Shown: positions 21,591 to 34,897, counted from the first letter of the stretch. The stretch: DNA of 64,000 nt from Paratinospora sagittata (GCA_035771175.1 CM069593.1:18560956-18624955), one strand, 5' to 3'. The notes: generated from the letters alone by a model not told the origin. Translations and numbers: made by a program.

Positions 21591-24500
21591 ATGTCCTAGC
21601 CCTTCACATAGTATGATTTCGTAAATTCATGCATAGTTGATTGACAAAGTTTTACGCTAGCTATCAGCTACTTCTTTAGTTGCATTGTGTGTGTGTGGTG
21701 TGGGGTGTTTGGGAAAGTGGGGCAAAGGATTGATGATTAAATTTTCAATGAAATATGTTTTTTCGTTTCACATCTAAGTAATTCTTACATAGAACAGTTA
21801 AAAAAATGAGACTTTTAGAAATCAGATTCTCTATGCTACGTGCAGATCTTTCTAAGAAGCATTGGATGATTTGTATGGCTAGATTTTGATCTCTAAAACC
21901 TACCAAAAAGTTGTTCCAAAAGGTTTGTGACTTTTTTGGGGGCAGACTTTTGGTGCTTAAACCTGGTTAAGTTCAAATCAACAACAAAATAAAAAATTTC
22001 AACGAAATGAGATATATCTTCTAAATTTTAAACCTTTGGACCGATTTCTGCTTGTGGTTTAACCATAATAGCTACAATTCCCTGAATCATTGGGTAGTCA
22101 AGGGTCCTGATTCCAAGGGGCAATTTCCCATCTCTCTCTGTACAATTGTGCAGGTGTTTAGCGGAATAATCAGCCACTCAATTTAGTGCTCTTCTTTGGT
22201 ACCACTTGTGTCCAAAAAATTTCAGACTGAACTCAGGGACTCTACCTCTCGTTTGGGATAAGAACTATGGAAAACTGAAATTCGCCTGTTTGCAGGTGTG
22301 TGGCTTTCTAACACAATTTGCAACCATCTCTATGAATAACAACATTGAAATGTAGTCGTGTTTTCTTACCATTACTATGAAAAACTGAGAAGCCCCTGTT
22401 CTGCCATTGCTGTTTTTTTTTTTTTAACTTTTTATTGATCTTTTGACTTGAACATCCGAATCAGCAATGTCAATGAATACTTATTAAGTCATCGTGATTT
22501 CTGAGCTTAAGGTGAAACAGAATGATCAAGTGTGTACTTTGTCATTTTTGCAGTCCTTGTGTCTGAGGAGTTTCGTAAGATTCAGTTTCTTCTTAGTTTT
22601 AAGAGGAATTAACCACACTAATTGAACACAAACCAACCTAGAGATGTCAAATAGATCTGCAGAGATGCGGAACTAACATCACAGTGAACATTTCATAAAT
22701 TCCTCTTTTACATCTGCCAATTAAATTTTTGGACTTCCTGCTATCTGCACTTGAATAAGTGGATTAGTCTTGTTTCTCATGATTGCTCTCAACTCATTTT
22801 CTCCCTTTCATGCTGGCTCTCTGGCCCTTTCTTTCTTTCAACTTGTACTCTACTTGTTATGTATAGATTCATTCAACTTTTTATTGTGCGTCTGTGAAGG
22901 GCATCTTTGCTACTCTGAAATGAGCATGGGACTTTTCCAGTGGTTCAGCCAATCTCCCACCAGCTCGGATTCAGAATATATATGTTGTGGAATGTGCTTT
23001 TCAACTTTTTATATTGGCAAGCATGTGCATTAATCATGAATGTGAAAGTAGATTCTCTCTAAACACTTACAGAACTATCAAGACCTAAAAGATCATCTTC
23101 ATGTTCCCCTCTCCCCCTCCAACCCCCATCATTCCACCATGCAAGTATGCTTTTTCTTCTCTCTAAACATTACGTCCCCTTCAGCTTACATGTCTGGTTA
23201 TTGGTGATTCATGGTTTGTTAGATTTTAAGTCTTATTTATTTAATTTTGTTTCTCTCATTTCATCATATAATTCCTGACGATGCCCGTGATTATCACTTG
23301 CTTAAATCTTGCTTCAAAAATGTCAATCTATCATTCTTTTATTCTTTTCCTTTATTTCACTATCTCATTAAGTTTGAACATATAGTTTTTTGGGGCCTTG
23401 TTTTTATGGGTTTTGTTTCTAGTGGGGAAATTTGTGTAGTTTTAATACATCTGTTCTTAGGATTAGAGCTCCTTCAATTTCCAAGTATCTTACCCTTGAT
23501 TATATATAAAGTTTCACTAATTCCAGTTTGTTAGTGTTGGTTGATGAGAGTCACTTTTAATAGAATTGTACTCAATGAACAGAACTCTTATGTCTTTATC
23601 TGTTTGGCAGAGACGTTACTCAAAACATACCTGCTGTCACATTCACAGCCTTCCCCACCACCACAGCACCAGTACACTTTTCTAGTGGATCTTTCATAGT
23701 GTTAACTGGCTAGTCCTACAAATCTTGACCCAAACACCATCATAGGTCGTACGCCTTTTTTTTTCTCTTTTTCTATAAAACAAAATTTTATGAGACAACC
23801 ACATCATCACCTCTCACCACAAATTGAGCATCTTCCCAGTTTAGGACATTTTGGACCACCACCGCCCAACCCCCCATGTGTCACTCTTTCTCTGTCTAAC
23901 AAGATACAATGATCTTTATAGTGTGTGTGCTTGTGTGTGAGGGATTTTTATTTCTTTTTCTATGTTCTGCTTTTATAATATAAGAGTATTGCCTTAGAGC
24001 TGGGAAAATCTGAAAAGTTGTCTCAAGAGGGAATTTTTTACATGGAATTATATGATTGTGAGTAAGCATGGTGTGCCCTATGTTACTCTATATTTCTTAG
24101 TTTGAAATTTGAGATAAAAGGCATGGAATTGTCCATGTTGATAAGTTTATTTTCAAAGATTAAGATGTAAAGATAATCTTCTTCGCAAATAATTTGGGCT
24201 GAATGTTGTCGATTGTACTTTCAGGTTTCAAGTTTTTATTGGGTGTTGAAATATATACAACTACGGTCTATGATTGGAATATAATAAGCAAGGAGCAAAG
24301 AGGGGAGCATGATGAATATTAAGTTCATTATTTTGTAGCACAAGTGCGCCAATACCGACCCATATCTCTATGATATTGGAGAGATGGTTTCATTTGCTAG
24401 TGCTGTATGTAGACTACATTTAAGGCTAGCCAAGTCAACCTCCTTAATTTTAATATAATCATTCAGTAGTGGTAATGGCCAAAGCTGGAACTCTCGCATA

Positions 24501-25445
24501 TTTTTATTGAGATCTTCATTCTGACACTTCGCATAGAATGAGAGACAAAATTGATTCAAGTTGTAAATGGAGCTACAACTGTATACTTAGTTTCACTTAA
24601 AATAGTATAAGCCACTGGAGCACTGGAACCATAAATAAAAAATGTAATAATTGTTGAGAACTTTTTCTCTCTTATCTTTTTTATTTTAAATTTTTTTTTT
24701 CTTTTTCTTTGTGTTTCAAGCATTCATTATGTGGCCTTATCATAACTGATCTCCAAAAAGGTAAAGGGGATATCAACCTGTTCACATAAATAACTCGTTT
24801 GGGACTAGAATTTCCAACACTGCCAATTATAGAACACAACTCAGTTGACTGCTTAAAATTACACTGCTGAATTAATACAAGTTACACCAGAGACTCGTGT
24901 CCCTAGACCGGACTCAAAACAAATTATTCACCGATTCCTAAAAATGTGTTTGCAGTGGACCCGTTGCCCATGAAAAACTGCATTTCATGCATCACCTTTG
25001 CTCTTCAGTGATCAGTGAAAGCACCCCTTTAACTTAAACACCTGCTTACAGATATTTCTCCTCGCATTGTAATAGCTAGGCAGGCACCCCCATCAATATC
25101 AATATCATCCCTAATTTCACCTACCTACAATCACACAGTAAATTTTTCACTTTTGAGAACATATATATCAAAAATCACAATTTCCATACATCAAGTGTAA
25201 TGACCACACATGATACAACCAAAATGAGACAATGGAAAGCGAGAGAAAGAGTAAACGAAACATTAAATGTTTAAGACCCGCAAACTCGAAATGATAGAAA
25301 GCATTACCTTTTGTCCAGCTCCAAGAAGGCCCCATGGAAAAGTAAGCCATGGCACATAAGCATCGGACCTCAGTGGGGAATTGTCTTCTGGGGCTTAGTC
25401 ACATGATCATGATCCTGCCTTCTCCATGTAAAAAATGAAAGAAAC

Positions 25446-27749
25446 CTAGTCGTGCGCAGGTCTCCAAGTCGACATAGCATAGATGATCCGTCCCTTCCAT
25501 CCCTGTAGCATCCACTGACTGTCTTCATCAATAACAAAGTCCTTGTGATAGCTCGATTTCACCCGATCCTTAGCCTTTTTCATTATCTCGGGATTTAATG
25601 GAAGCTGTTCAAACCCAGCTCTCAGAGACCTGACATGCCACTGTTTGTAAGTCTCTGGCCTTTCAACCCTTTCAGAGCCTTCACATGCAATGACACTCAT
25701 AGCTTCTCTCCCAAAAAGATCTCTCTCAATCAGTATCCTCTCTGGATGCTCACGAGGTACATTCGTCTCGAGCATATCAAACAAGGCAGAATAGTGGAAC
25801 AGAGCCTCCCGGAACCTTGTAATAAAGAAGGGAGCACTATAAGACCCGTTCACAATCACATGGATAAAAACAGCGGGATTAGCCTTCCTTATAAGATTCA
25901 AAACAGCATTTCTTGGGCTATCCAATACCACAGTTTCATCAAGCAAATTCCTAAGGCGATACATGCAATTAACAACAAGCACCTCATCGGGGTCAATTTT
26001 GAGATCCTCAATTTGGATGGTTTCCCATTTTTGAGCTATGGCATTGTATTCAAAAGGAACATTGAAACTCTCAGCATAATTTGCTAATCTCCGACCTGTT
26101 TCTTCAACTCTCTCTGCCGGTCGAAAACCAGGCTGAGGAAAATCTATACCAGTAATCCGAAGACTTGGGGGGCCACCAGGTCTTCCCGATAGACGTTGGA
26201 AAAGGCAAGGCCACTGAAAACCATAAAGAACACCAAAATCTATAATGTGGAGTCTTGTTGCATTTTCAGCCACATTCATAATAGTCTGGTTTGCAAAGAA
26301 ATTTGACAGCTTCTTGAATGGGCATGCAGCAAGAAAGAGATGATACGCCTTCAAGATATCAGCAGCTGATGTTTTCTTGGTAATGAGGGTGGAATAAATT
26401 TGGCTTCCAGTTCCTGCCAATCGTGCTTCAAGGCCTTCTGCAAAACACTGAGCTAACCTCTGAGTACCATCCCCAAATGGAGAAGAATGCTGCCTGATCT
26501 GCTTCAGCAGTTCATTTGCGCTCCTTCGATCATCCGCTGCAACAGCTTGGGCACAGTGAATGAGTAAAGTCCTCAAATCCACCATATCCCTGTTACCACC
26601 TCCTTTCTTGCCTCGGGCCTTTCCACCATTAGATGTTTTTGGCTGCCCATTCTGCTGCCCATTCTTGCTCGTTTCATTTTGCAAAGCTTCCCGGAGTGTC
26701 GTTACATCATTACCACCTCCCTCCTTTCCAGTGCAGAGCAGCACCCGGTCAAACATTTCTGATCGCACAGTATCATCAGTGGAAACAGCCGATTGCTTGA
26801 TGCTCCTTCCTTCTTCCAAATCTATATCCTCCCTGTGTAAATTTTTCTTTCCCCTTGACCCATTAGGCGAGTGTTCCCTCTCATCTTTTTTCTCTTCCTT
26901 TACCAGAACCACACTGGACTCTTTCTTTGGTTCCTTTTTTGGGTACAATGAACCATTTCTTTCTACATCAAGAATCAGGTCCTTAGTATTAGGAAGAAAC
27001 TTACTAGCCTCTTCAACTCCTTTCTTGAAGTGCCAAACAGGTTGGCTCTCACAATATAAATCAGGCACATGTAATTTATCAGTAGAAGCATCTACTAAAC
27101 CATCTACAGCATAACCAATTCCATTTGAAGGGTTAAAAGATGACTGAGGAGTGGACTGGAAAGTGTAATCACCAGGGAAGGTCTGTTGTATTTGAGAAGA
27201 TTTATACTCATTTGTATCTAAAATCCAGCTGGTATCAGTAGGATGGCCACTATTACTGCTGCTGCTACTACTACTGGTGGTATAATTACTATTGTAAACA
27301 GTATAATTATCAACCGGACTATCTTCCCCGCGCTCGGTATAGAGCGGATGACGATCTGGGGAAGGAGGATACTTCTCCCCAAGGATCTCATAAAACGGTT
27401 TCTCTGCGGCTTGAAGAACGGAAGATTCTTGAAACATACAGCTCTTCTCTTCCATATCTTCTTCCATAAGCATCTGGCTTATGAACTTGAGAACCGCATC
27501 AGAGAAATCGCAGTCCTCAGGAGAATCGTCCTCGGGAGTAGTACTTGTTGATGATGATGGAAAATTCATAATATTAGGGTTCCGATCAGGCGGAACACGA
27601 GGAAGTTCCTGGAAGTTATGAACTAGATACTGATGATGATCTTCCAGCTTGAAAACATTCATGACGTTCTGATTTGTAACAGACACACCATTGAATTTTA
27701 ACTCATTTATAGAATCAGAGAATCCCCCAAGTCGTGGATCCATAACCAT
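25446..27749 (-). CDS. GRAS transcription factor, SCL9/SCL14/SCL33 group
   Basis: Intronless CDS of 767 residues, the usual size for this group. The N-terminal half is variable and acidic and holds the group's block FSDAVLKFISQMLMEEDME and AEKPFYEILGEKYPPSP (about residues 82-130). A basic glycine-rich linker (KARGKKGGGNRD) leads to the GRAS domain at about 390-767: leucine repeat I (LRTLLIHCAQAVAADDR), VHIID motif as LHIIDFGVLYGFQWP, leucine repeat II (RVEETGRRLANYAESFNVPF), PFYRE-type region (FFITRFREALFHYSALFDML) and the C-terminal SAW block (WKGRIIYAMSTWRP). Related SCL14 works with TGA bZIP factors in xenobiotic detoxification; the target genes here are unknown. The start chosen is the first ATG (MVMDPRLGG); the third codon is also Met. 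Confidence 0.95.
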   Translation of the reverse strand: MVMDPRLGGFSDSINELKFNGVSVTNQNVMNVFKLEDHHQYLVHNFQELPRVPPDRNPNIMNFPSSSTSTTPEDDSPEDCDFSDAVLKFISQMLMEEDMEEKSCMFQESSVLQAAEKPFYEILGEKYPPSPDRHPLYTERGEDSPVDNYTVYNSNYTTSSSSSSSNSGHPTDTSWILDTNEYKSSQIQQTFPGDYTFQSTPQSSFNPSNGIGYAVDGLVDASTDKLHVPDLYCESQPVWHFKKGVEEASKFLPNTKDLILDVERNGSLYPKKEPKKESSVVLVKEEKKDEREHSPNGSRGKKNLHREDIDLEEGRSIKQSAVSTDDTVRSEMFDRVLLCTGKEGGGNDVTTLREALQNETSKNGQQNGQPKTSNGGKARGKKGGGNRDMVDLRTLLIHCAQAVAADDRRSANELLKQIRQHSSPFGDGTQRLAQCFAEGLEARLAGTGSQIYSTLITKKTSAADILKAYHLFLAACPFKKLSNFFANQTIMNVAENATRLHIIDFGVLYGFQWPCLFQRLSGRPGGPPSLRITGIDFPQPGFRPAERVEETGRRLANYAESFNVPFEYNAIAQKWETIQIEDLKIDPDEVLVVNCMYRLRNLLDETVVLDSPRNAVLNLIRKANPAVFIHVIVNGSYSAPFFITRFREALFHYSALFDMLETNVPREHPERILIERDLFGREAMSVIACEGSERVERPETYKQWHVRSLRAGFEQLPLNPEIMKKAKDRVKSSYHKDFVIDEDSQWMLQGWKGRIIYAMSTWRPAHD

Positions 27750-28215
27750 CTATGCACTGTGAAACCCTAACTGATACGAGATTTAACCCGATTTTCTTCC
27801 GAATCTCAAAAACCAAATAAATAAATAAAATAAAATAACACCTAAGTTTTCTATTTTTTTTTTTTTTTTTCGCTATAGATCAAACACAGAGTCTACTAAG
27901 ATAGAAACGAAGATCCAATAAACATCAAAAACAGCTAAAACTCATCTGGTTTTCTATAGAACGGGATGAAATACAATGAAATTAACACGAAAACCAATGA
28001 CAAAGAAGAGATTTATCAAGAACAAGGGATGTTATTATAAATTCATGAACCTCCGCACAGCAGAAAGGTTAGAATCATACATCCCAGTAGTAGAGAAGAA
28101 GAAGAAGAAGAAGAACAAGAAGAAGAAGAAGAAGAAGAAAAACGAAGGAACCTCGCAACCCTAGCCAGCAGCAGCAGCAGCACTGAAGCTAGGGCGAGAT
28201 GGTTTGCTCATCTTT
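27750..28215 (-). promoter_or_regulatory. GRAS gene 5' leader with GAA and CAG microsatellites
   Basis: Reading leftwards from about 28215, the leader begins near the CTAGCTTCAGTGCTGCTGCT side and contains a (CAG)5 run at about 28169-28183 and (GAA)n runs at 28097-28140. There is a poly-T stretch (plus strand) at about 27851-27871. A leader intron ending near 27765 is possible but not proved. Confidence 0.45.
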
Positions 28216-28835
28216 TAAAGCGGTGAAAAGAGAGGGGAAAAGGATATTGTTCCAAGCAAGAAGCTTCTCCGAATGTGCTCGCGAATCGATCCTAGCCGCA
28301 CAATCTTTTCGGCCCAAATGTTAACCGGCTACACCCCGTTCTTTTCCACAATTCCCCCGGTCGACCTATCTCCTTTTAATCGGTAAGTCTCTCACACCAC
28401 GGTCCACGATTCTTCAACTAACTCGCCGCCTTCTGATCGCCGCTTTTTTCCTCTTCACTCAAACAAGATATTTCTTTTGTTTTTAAAAAAATTAACTATT
28501 TTCTTTTTCACTTTTTTTTTTTTTTTTAACTACTAATGGTCAGAGATAACGGAGACCTCGTTAAAGGCGGCATAATAATGAGACTGTACGAGACTCAAAC
28601 CTGGACCATGAACTATTTATTATAAGGTCCACCTCCTACGTGGGGACGAAACTCTCACTCATTTATGACTGGGTGAGGAATTGTTTTGGTGTCAACCAAG
28701 ACATCACCTAATTCACTTATTTTGTACAATTCAATCTAATAATAAAAATGGTCATAATACAATACAACATATTGCTTGCTAGCTTTGCTTATTTTAAATG
28801 AAAAGATATAAATATATTTATATAATTTAAATATA

Positions 28836-29260
28836 TTAAAGTCAAATGAGAGTGTAAATTTAAATTATGTTTGATGTGTGATTCATAAAAATAAAAATAA
28901 AAAAGTAAAATTTAAAAACCAAATTTAAAAATAACGTGTGGAGAAAAAGGATAAAAATGTCTTATATAATTTTAAAAGGATTGAAGTTAAATGAAAATAT
29001 AAATTCAGGTTACGATTAATTTGTAATTCAAAAAATATTAAAATTTGAAAACTAAATTTAAAAAATAACGTGTTGAGTAAAAGGATAAAGATGTCTTATG
29101 TAATTTAAGTATGATTGAAGTTAGATGAAAATGTAAATTCAGGTTGCGTTTGATTTGTTATTCAAAAAAAGTATAATTTGAAAACAAAATTTAGAAAATA
29201 AGTTGGTTTTTGTGTACATCTCTCAAAAATTATTTTCAAATACAACTATCCAAACATTTT
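28836..29260. repeat. ~134-145-bp degenerate tandem repeat, 3 copies
   Basis: Units start near 28836, 28981 and 29115, each with (T)TGAAGTTA(A/G)ATGAAAAT followed by TAAATT(C), a GATTTGT(A/G)ATTC(A) stretch, AAAA(T/C)CAAATTTA and AAGGATAAA(A/G)ATGTCTTAT. Confidence 0.75.
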
Positions 29261-29818
29261 TTTATTTTTAAGTTTTTAGATATGAAAAATGTATATGAAT
29301 CACTGACTAAATATGCTCTTAAAATTATATAAGTAAAATAAATAATTTAATCAAAAAATAAAATATAAAACTAGTTAGAATTTATAATTATTATTTTACT
29401 ATTTTACTCTTTTAATATTAAAATAATATTTTAAATAAATAAATAAATAATAATTTTATATGTACCCACCAAATATATATTCATTTTACCCACGTTATCG
29501 AGAATTTAGTAAGTGAGTGAGAACCCTGTATTTGCAAGCTCACTAAATAAATAAATTGTTGGCTTTTTTGGTCAAAGGATACAATTTTAGAAGTCTGACA
29601 AAAATAGTTTTATTATGGAAAGTTAAAACATATGAAAATATAAATCTCTGTTATTTTTTTAAAATAGTTACATTTAAGAACAAAATGTAAGAATATTGTC
29701 TATTCACAGGTATGAATTAATTTTCAATTTGGAACACAAAATGGTAACCTTTTTAATTACACGTGTTGCATTTTTAGTAGTTGTGTGAGATATCTAACGT
29801 GGCTCCCAGTTTGGAAGT

Positions 29819-30109
29819 TTGACGATGAAACCCAGTAAGAATGTTGAAGATGGTAAGCTGCGTTTTAACATGGTCAACCTAGGGCCGCCGGTTGCCAGCC
29901 ATTTGCTTGTGGCCCAAGCTTTCATCGCGCGCGCTTTGACTCGCAAGCTCTCGATTTTGACATACACATACAAATATATTCTGCGTCCTTCTTTACAGAA
30001 AATTCCGGACCTTTCACGTTACCTGTCTTTGCCAACCATTCCAACCGGCTGGTCCCACTCCCCCTCCTTTCAACTTAACTTCTTCTTCCTGTGGCCCGTT
30101 GATATATAA
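29819..30109 (+). other. Unassigned 96-codon ORF in a GC-richer island
   Basis: An uninterrupted ORF (starts MTMKPSKNVEDGKLRF, ends FFLWPVDI) stands out from the AT-rich surroundings by base composition. It matches no family I recognise, lacks clear splice partners, and could equally be promoter or leader DNA. A poly-T run follows at 30136-30152. Confidence 0.2.
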
Positions 30110-30900
30110 ATTTCAATATTTTTTGTTTTACTTCTTTTTTTTTTTTTTTTTTATCCGATGTCTCCCAGAGACATTTTTAGTTTTACTTTGAACTATAATT
30201 AATAGTAATAAAATAAACGATAAGCAGATTTAGTGGTCGAATATAAATACATCTATCTTAAACGTTTCAAGTTTAAAATATTTCTCACTATTTGTTAGGT
30301 AGTGATGTCCTTTAATATTTGTTATTGTCGTCTAAACAAATTAAGAAGACCGTAAGTCATCAACGTATATTGACCTTAAAATAGTGAAAACACACATATT
30401 GTAAAAGTTTTAAGTTCAAAACACATTTTATTACTTGTTAGCCAATGTTTTTAAGTATTTAACGTCGTGCTTCAGAGGAATTGGGGGAAATGTAAGTCTT
30501 CGATACTTCTTGACCTCAAAATAAAAATAAAAATGGAGAATGTAACAAAAAAAAAAAAAAAAAAATTATTTTGTTTTTTATAGTAGCAGTGGTGACAATT
30601 AATATTTTTCTTTAATTTATAGTAAATGAGTTATAGACTGTAAACATTAACAGAATATAAATATGAAAAAATATATATATAGTACCAAAATAACACAAAA
30701 AAATAAGATATATGAACTAAAAATAGCAAATAAATAAACTTAAAAACATTGGGACTGGAGCAAATTTATAATGGTTGAGATACTGATAGGTTACTTAAAT
30801 AGTTAGGATAGAAACCATGCTTAGTTGTTGAGGTAATTGCAATTGGATAGTTTTGATACCAAAGGGTTTCACAGTCAATTGAGTAGAGTATATATATATA

Positions 30901-31429
30901 TATTGTAAAACCTCTTTATAGTGATATTCTATAAGACAATAATCTTTATATAATCATAAAAAATTTCGGTCTTAACTTGGGCCAGTTATAAATAGGAATA
31001 ATTTTCACATTGTAATAAATTATAATTTTTTAATATTCTATCTTAAAAAAATTTGCCTCTGCATAGTAATAATTAACTATATATTGCAAAAAATATATTA
31101 CATTAAAGGTTTAAAATAAAATAAAATATTTATCTAAAATTGTTTAAGACAATAATTTAATTAAAGATTAAAGAGTTGTGTTATAATGTATTTATAAAAT
31201 TTACCTTTAGAGAAAAAATTAAAGAAAATGTAAAATCTTAGACTTTTAAAATGACTTTTCATATTTCTAACACTTTTCAACACTAAATAAATCTATGCAC
31301 ACTATTTTTTGAAACTATACTAGTTTTTTAAAATCATACAATAATTTTTTCAAGTATAACTCTTTTAAGTTATAACCTTCTCATAATAATAAATTTAACT
31401 TAGTCCACTATAGAGAAGTTTTATCGTAT
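30901..31429. mobile_element. Non-autonomous TIR transposon (~530 bp)
   Basis: The left end TTGTAAAACCTCTTTATAGT and the right end, in reverse complement, CGATAAAACTTCTCTATAGT form terminal inverted repeats of about 24 bases. Both ends lie in (TA)n tracts, which may hide the target-site duplication. The interior has no ORF. The AAACCTCTTTATAGTG end resembles widespread plant Mutator/hAT-like MITEs; the superfamily is left open. Confidence 0.65.
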
Positions 31430-33180
31430 ATATATATTAACTTTCTAAATAAGATATTAAAAAAGAGTTTAAAAGATAATATTAAAAGTGTGACAAAAAA
31501 AACTTATTTACGACCGTGAGTTTGAAGTATTTGTTTTTTAAACCATTAGATATATAATAGCTAAGAATAGGTGTAATACACAAATGTTAAGTTTTAAGTC
31601 AATAAGATGATTACTTAATACAACACCTACAGGTGTTAATTAATGATCAATATTCTAAGATCAACATGACCTCCTACCTTGTATAGGTTATATATTAATT
31701 TGAAATTAAGCTTTGCATATTCTAAATGATAACCTGCGCGGGCTCCACTGTCAAGATCTTATATATAATGTTGTTTATTTATCAAAAATGCATGAATCTT
31801 ACTACTTTATTATTAAATTTAGCAAGAGGCCCGGACTAAAAAACTGACATGGAGAAAAATAATTCTAATAATTGTCCAATGTTCAACATCCTTGTTGAAA
31901 TTTCACCTGGTCTGTCTAGCTACCTCTCCTTTCAAAGCAACTTAATTTGAATATTAAGTTGAAGAATCGTAATATTTGGGTAAAACAAACTTGCTGAGCA
32001 AGTACGAAGGGAGATACAAGTCATGTTGGCATAAGACAAACTCTAGTCTTCTCAGCTGAAAAGGATAATAACAAGAAATCCAGTATATATGTCTATTATA
32101 TTTATATTTGTTTGTTGTGTTTTGGAACTAAATGATATATAATATAAGATAAGAACCTCATTTATGTAACTTTTTTTGTATTATATTGCTATCATCGTCA
32201 ATGATCTTAATCCACTTTTTAAATTAATTCTTCGCATTCATGTGAGTGGGTAGCTATCTCGCTCACATACGAAAATGAGAGTCGAAATATGGACCCCAGC
32301 TCCCGAGCTCTCCCATACGTACCTTCAATTGGGTCTTAAGACAATTATCATTTCCACCATCCATGATTTCTTCGAATAATTAATCTAAGATATATATAGA
32401 TACTGCCATATATATTAAATTACATCCACAAAATAATTGGAGTCGGTCAAAAAGATAAGGATAATATTAGATTCTTCTCTTAAGGATATACATTGTTGTA
32501 CATAATGAAAATATTTCCATTAATATATATATACCATATATGTCATTTTAACACGTTCCTTTATTTTTTTAATCAAGTCTAGTGAAAATATGGGTTCAAA
32601 TAAAATTGAGTACAGATATATAATACCTCATATTACTATACTAGTGCTTAATTTCAATTCAGATCCAACACTCATGTTTAGATCTAATCTTTTTATGTTT
32701 ATTGAGTTCGGATAACACTTTATATTCCAATTCATCCAAATTCCGAAATTAAATAATTTAAAAGTCGGAAAATTAAGGAAGATATTTGATGAATAAATAT
32801 ATTTCAGAGACCTATTCTCTAGAAAAGTCGTTTAATTTATGTCATGGAAGTACTCACGCTGGGTTAATGGACAGGACATCTAGAAGGTCAATTGCCACCT
32901 GTATATAGTATAGTTACCTCTGATACAAAACATTGCCCTGATCTATCTTCAATCTAACCTTATTATAAAAGATGAGATCAGAAGATGAGGGAAGAGTGGT
33001 AGATGCAAAATCGAGAGGAAGCTTGGTCCTCAAACCAGAACAAACCTATCCAAAACCATATCTTGTCCCTTGCAATTCATGCGGTGGAGACAAAAGGCGT
33101 TAAATGCAACCCAAATTAAACATTGATATCATAACTTACCACCAAGCTACAAATCCCACGCCCTGACAAAAAACTACACA

Positions 33181-33445
33181 CGCTCTCTCTCTCTCTCGTA
33201 GTCGTCCAATGTTGACTGGTGCAGGTAGGTCCCTTTACTGGCACTTTTTTCTGCATTGTTTGCTAACAATTTCTTCCCTCGCGAGACTAGCCCACCAGCC
33301 TTTCTCCTTAGTGTTCGAGGTACAATGAACACCAGTTCTGTCGCTATCTTACCTGATGTTTCGCGAACCTCTCCTACCCCTTCTTCGCTGCTTCGTTTTA
33401 GGGTTCTTCTCCTTACCGATCAATTCAAAACTTATTTAGATTAGA
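33181..33445 (+). other. Leader-like segment with a short ORF
   Basis: A (CT)n tract at about 33184-33199 is followed by a GC-richer stretch and an ORF with an internal ATG at 33324 (MNTSSVAILPDVSRTSPTP). It stops at 33444, just left of the tandem duplication. It looks like the 5' end of a gene whose body is missing, but no homology is recognised. Confidence 0.25.
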
Positions 33446-33887
33446 TTGGGCTAGATTTAATAATTTATGAAGGTTGGGTGTATCTAATACCTTTAAATAT
33501 TTTAACATATAAAAAAGATTAGGTGTCGTATTAAAAAAAAAACGTTGATACTCAACATATATTTAGCATTACTCATAATTTATAAATAATTAGTTTAAGT
33601 TTAGTCCAAATTTTATAAAATATCAATTAAACACTTTTATGATCTAAAAATTATAATAAAATTATATATTTGGTAAGGGGTGTGTGTTTTTATTTAATTT
33701 TTTTTTTTTATGATGTGATGACATGTTCTATTGCTAGATCAGCATAAATATATTTTTTAAAGTATTTTAATTCTTATCTAAAAATATAACCACACTACCT
33801 TGAACCAATTAGAAATTGATAGTCATTACTCTATTCCTTATTTTTAGTATAATTATTTAAAATAATGCTTAAAAAATACATATTTTT

Positions 33888-34081
33888 TATATTGGTTTCT
33901 CGTCAATAATTTTAAATAAATGTAATGTAATTACTTGACGAGGAAGCCAAGAATATATCTAAAATCAGTGCAGAGATCAGTCTCTATATTGGTTTCTCGT
34001 CAATAATTTTAAATAAATGTAATGTAATTACTTGATGAGGAAGCCAAGAATATACCTAAAATCAGTGCAGAGACCAGTCTC
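33888..34081. repeat. 97-bp tandem repeat with internal hairpin, unit 1
   Basis: Two units start 97 bases apart (TTGGTTTCTCGTCAATAATT at 33892 and 33989). Inside each unit GGTTTCTCGTCAA and TTGACGAGGAAGCC (second unit TTGATGAGGAAGCC) are inverted, with about 27 AT-rich bases between, so each unit can form a stem-loop. The same pair occurs in unit 2. Confidence 0.85.
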
Positions 34082-34897
34082 CATAGCTCACCATTTTCCT
34101 TCCTTCTTATCTACAACAGTTAACGGTCCACCACCACCGCCACCGTGCGTCTTTGTTTTTCTACTATAAAGCTAGGATTGTCAGGAATGGTTGGGTCAAC
34201 AGCGCATTGGTCAAGACATATGCACGTGCGGTTAGTCAAACTCTGAATCTGAACGAATGATAATTATCTAATCCACATTCGGGAAGAAAAAAAAAAAAAA
34301 AAAACTAGGTGATTAATATTTATTTTTAATATATGTATTACTTTTATATTATAGAGTAGTTTGATTAAGTATAGGTTTGTGGAAATGTTTCCTTTGAATA
34401 CAACTGCCGCTTGGTTGAATGAGACAAGGCATACATGTACAATATATAAGGTTATAAAGCTATAAGACACCTAATATATGGGCCCTGTAGTTAATTATTA
34501 GAGCAGCGTATGTTTTTAGAGGGTCGGCCTTCTAGAAGAGCAATAATATATATCTAACCATATAATGTATATAGTTATAATTGAGAAGTGCTATTCGAAT
34601 TATTGTATGCACAAAAGAATAAAGAAATAAATTTTAAGAAAAAAAAAAACCTTAAAACTTGTAGCAATGTTTTCTAACTATAAAATCCAACTTTTATTGT
34701 TTTAAAAGATTGATATTTTTGCTTTTCAAGAAAAAAAATATTTTCAATATTTTATTCCGATTTAATAATAGAAAATGACACAAAAACCCTTTTCTCTCTC
34801 TCTCAAGTTCATTCTAAATGAATTAGCAACCAGAAAAATGTTAAAATGACATTTTTAGTAAGACATTAGTAAAAGTCAAATGCTTTAAAAGGTCTTA

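Larger units (their letters stand above)
19820..25445. other. 5.6 kb gap without recognised genes
   Basis: This contains the YidD 3' UTR on the left and the GRAS 3' UTR on the right. Between them are T-rich and AT-rich DNA, homopolymer runs (22412-22424, 24688-24700) and two SINE-like fragments. ORFs of 60-95 codons occur but show no family features and no supporting splice structure. No tRNA or clear hairpin precursor was noticed. Confidence 0.55.
28216..33180. other. AT-rich intergenic DNA
   Basis: Mostly AT-rich, with degenerate repeats and one inverted-repeat element (listed separately). No gene is supported. A GC-richer island at 29819-30109 is described separately. Confidence 0.55.

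Noticed and set aside
22770..23534. ORFs of 87 and 95 codons in the YidD-GRAS gap
   Set aside because: T-rich composition gives hydrophobic Phe/Leu-rich translations with no motif, start context or splice partners.
26560..27114. 184-codon plus-strand ORF across the GRAS gene
   Set aside because: It is the antisense shadow of the GRAS coding sequence and has no family features.
33888..34081. CRISPR-like repeat array
   Set aside because: There are only two units, no variable spacers, and the setting is a plant nuclear genome.
34264..34470. ORF repeated at 41439-41675
   Set aside because: It is AT-rich sequence in the duplicated unit with a homopolymer in the middle; the two versions end differently and no family fits.
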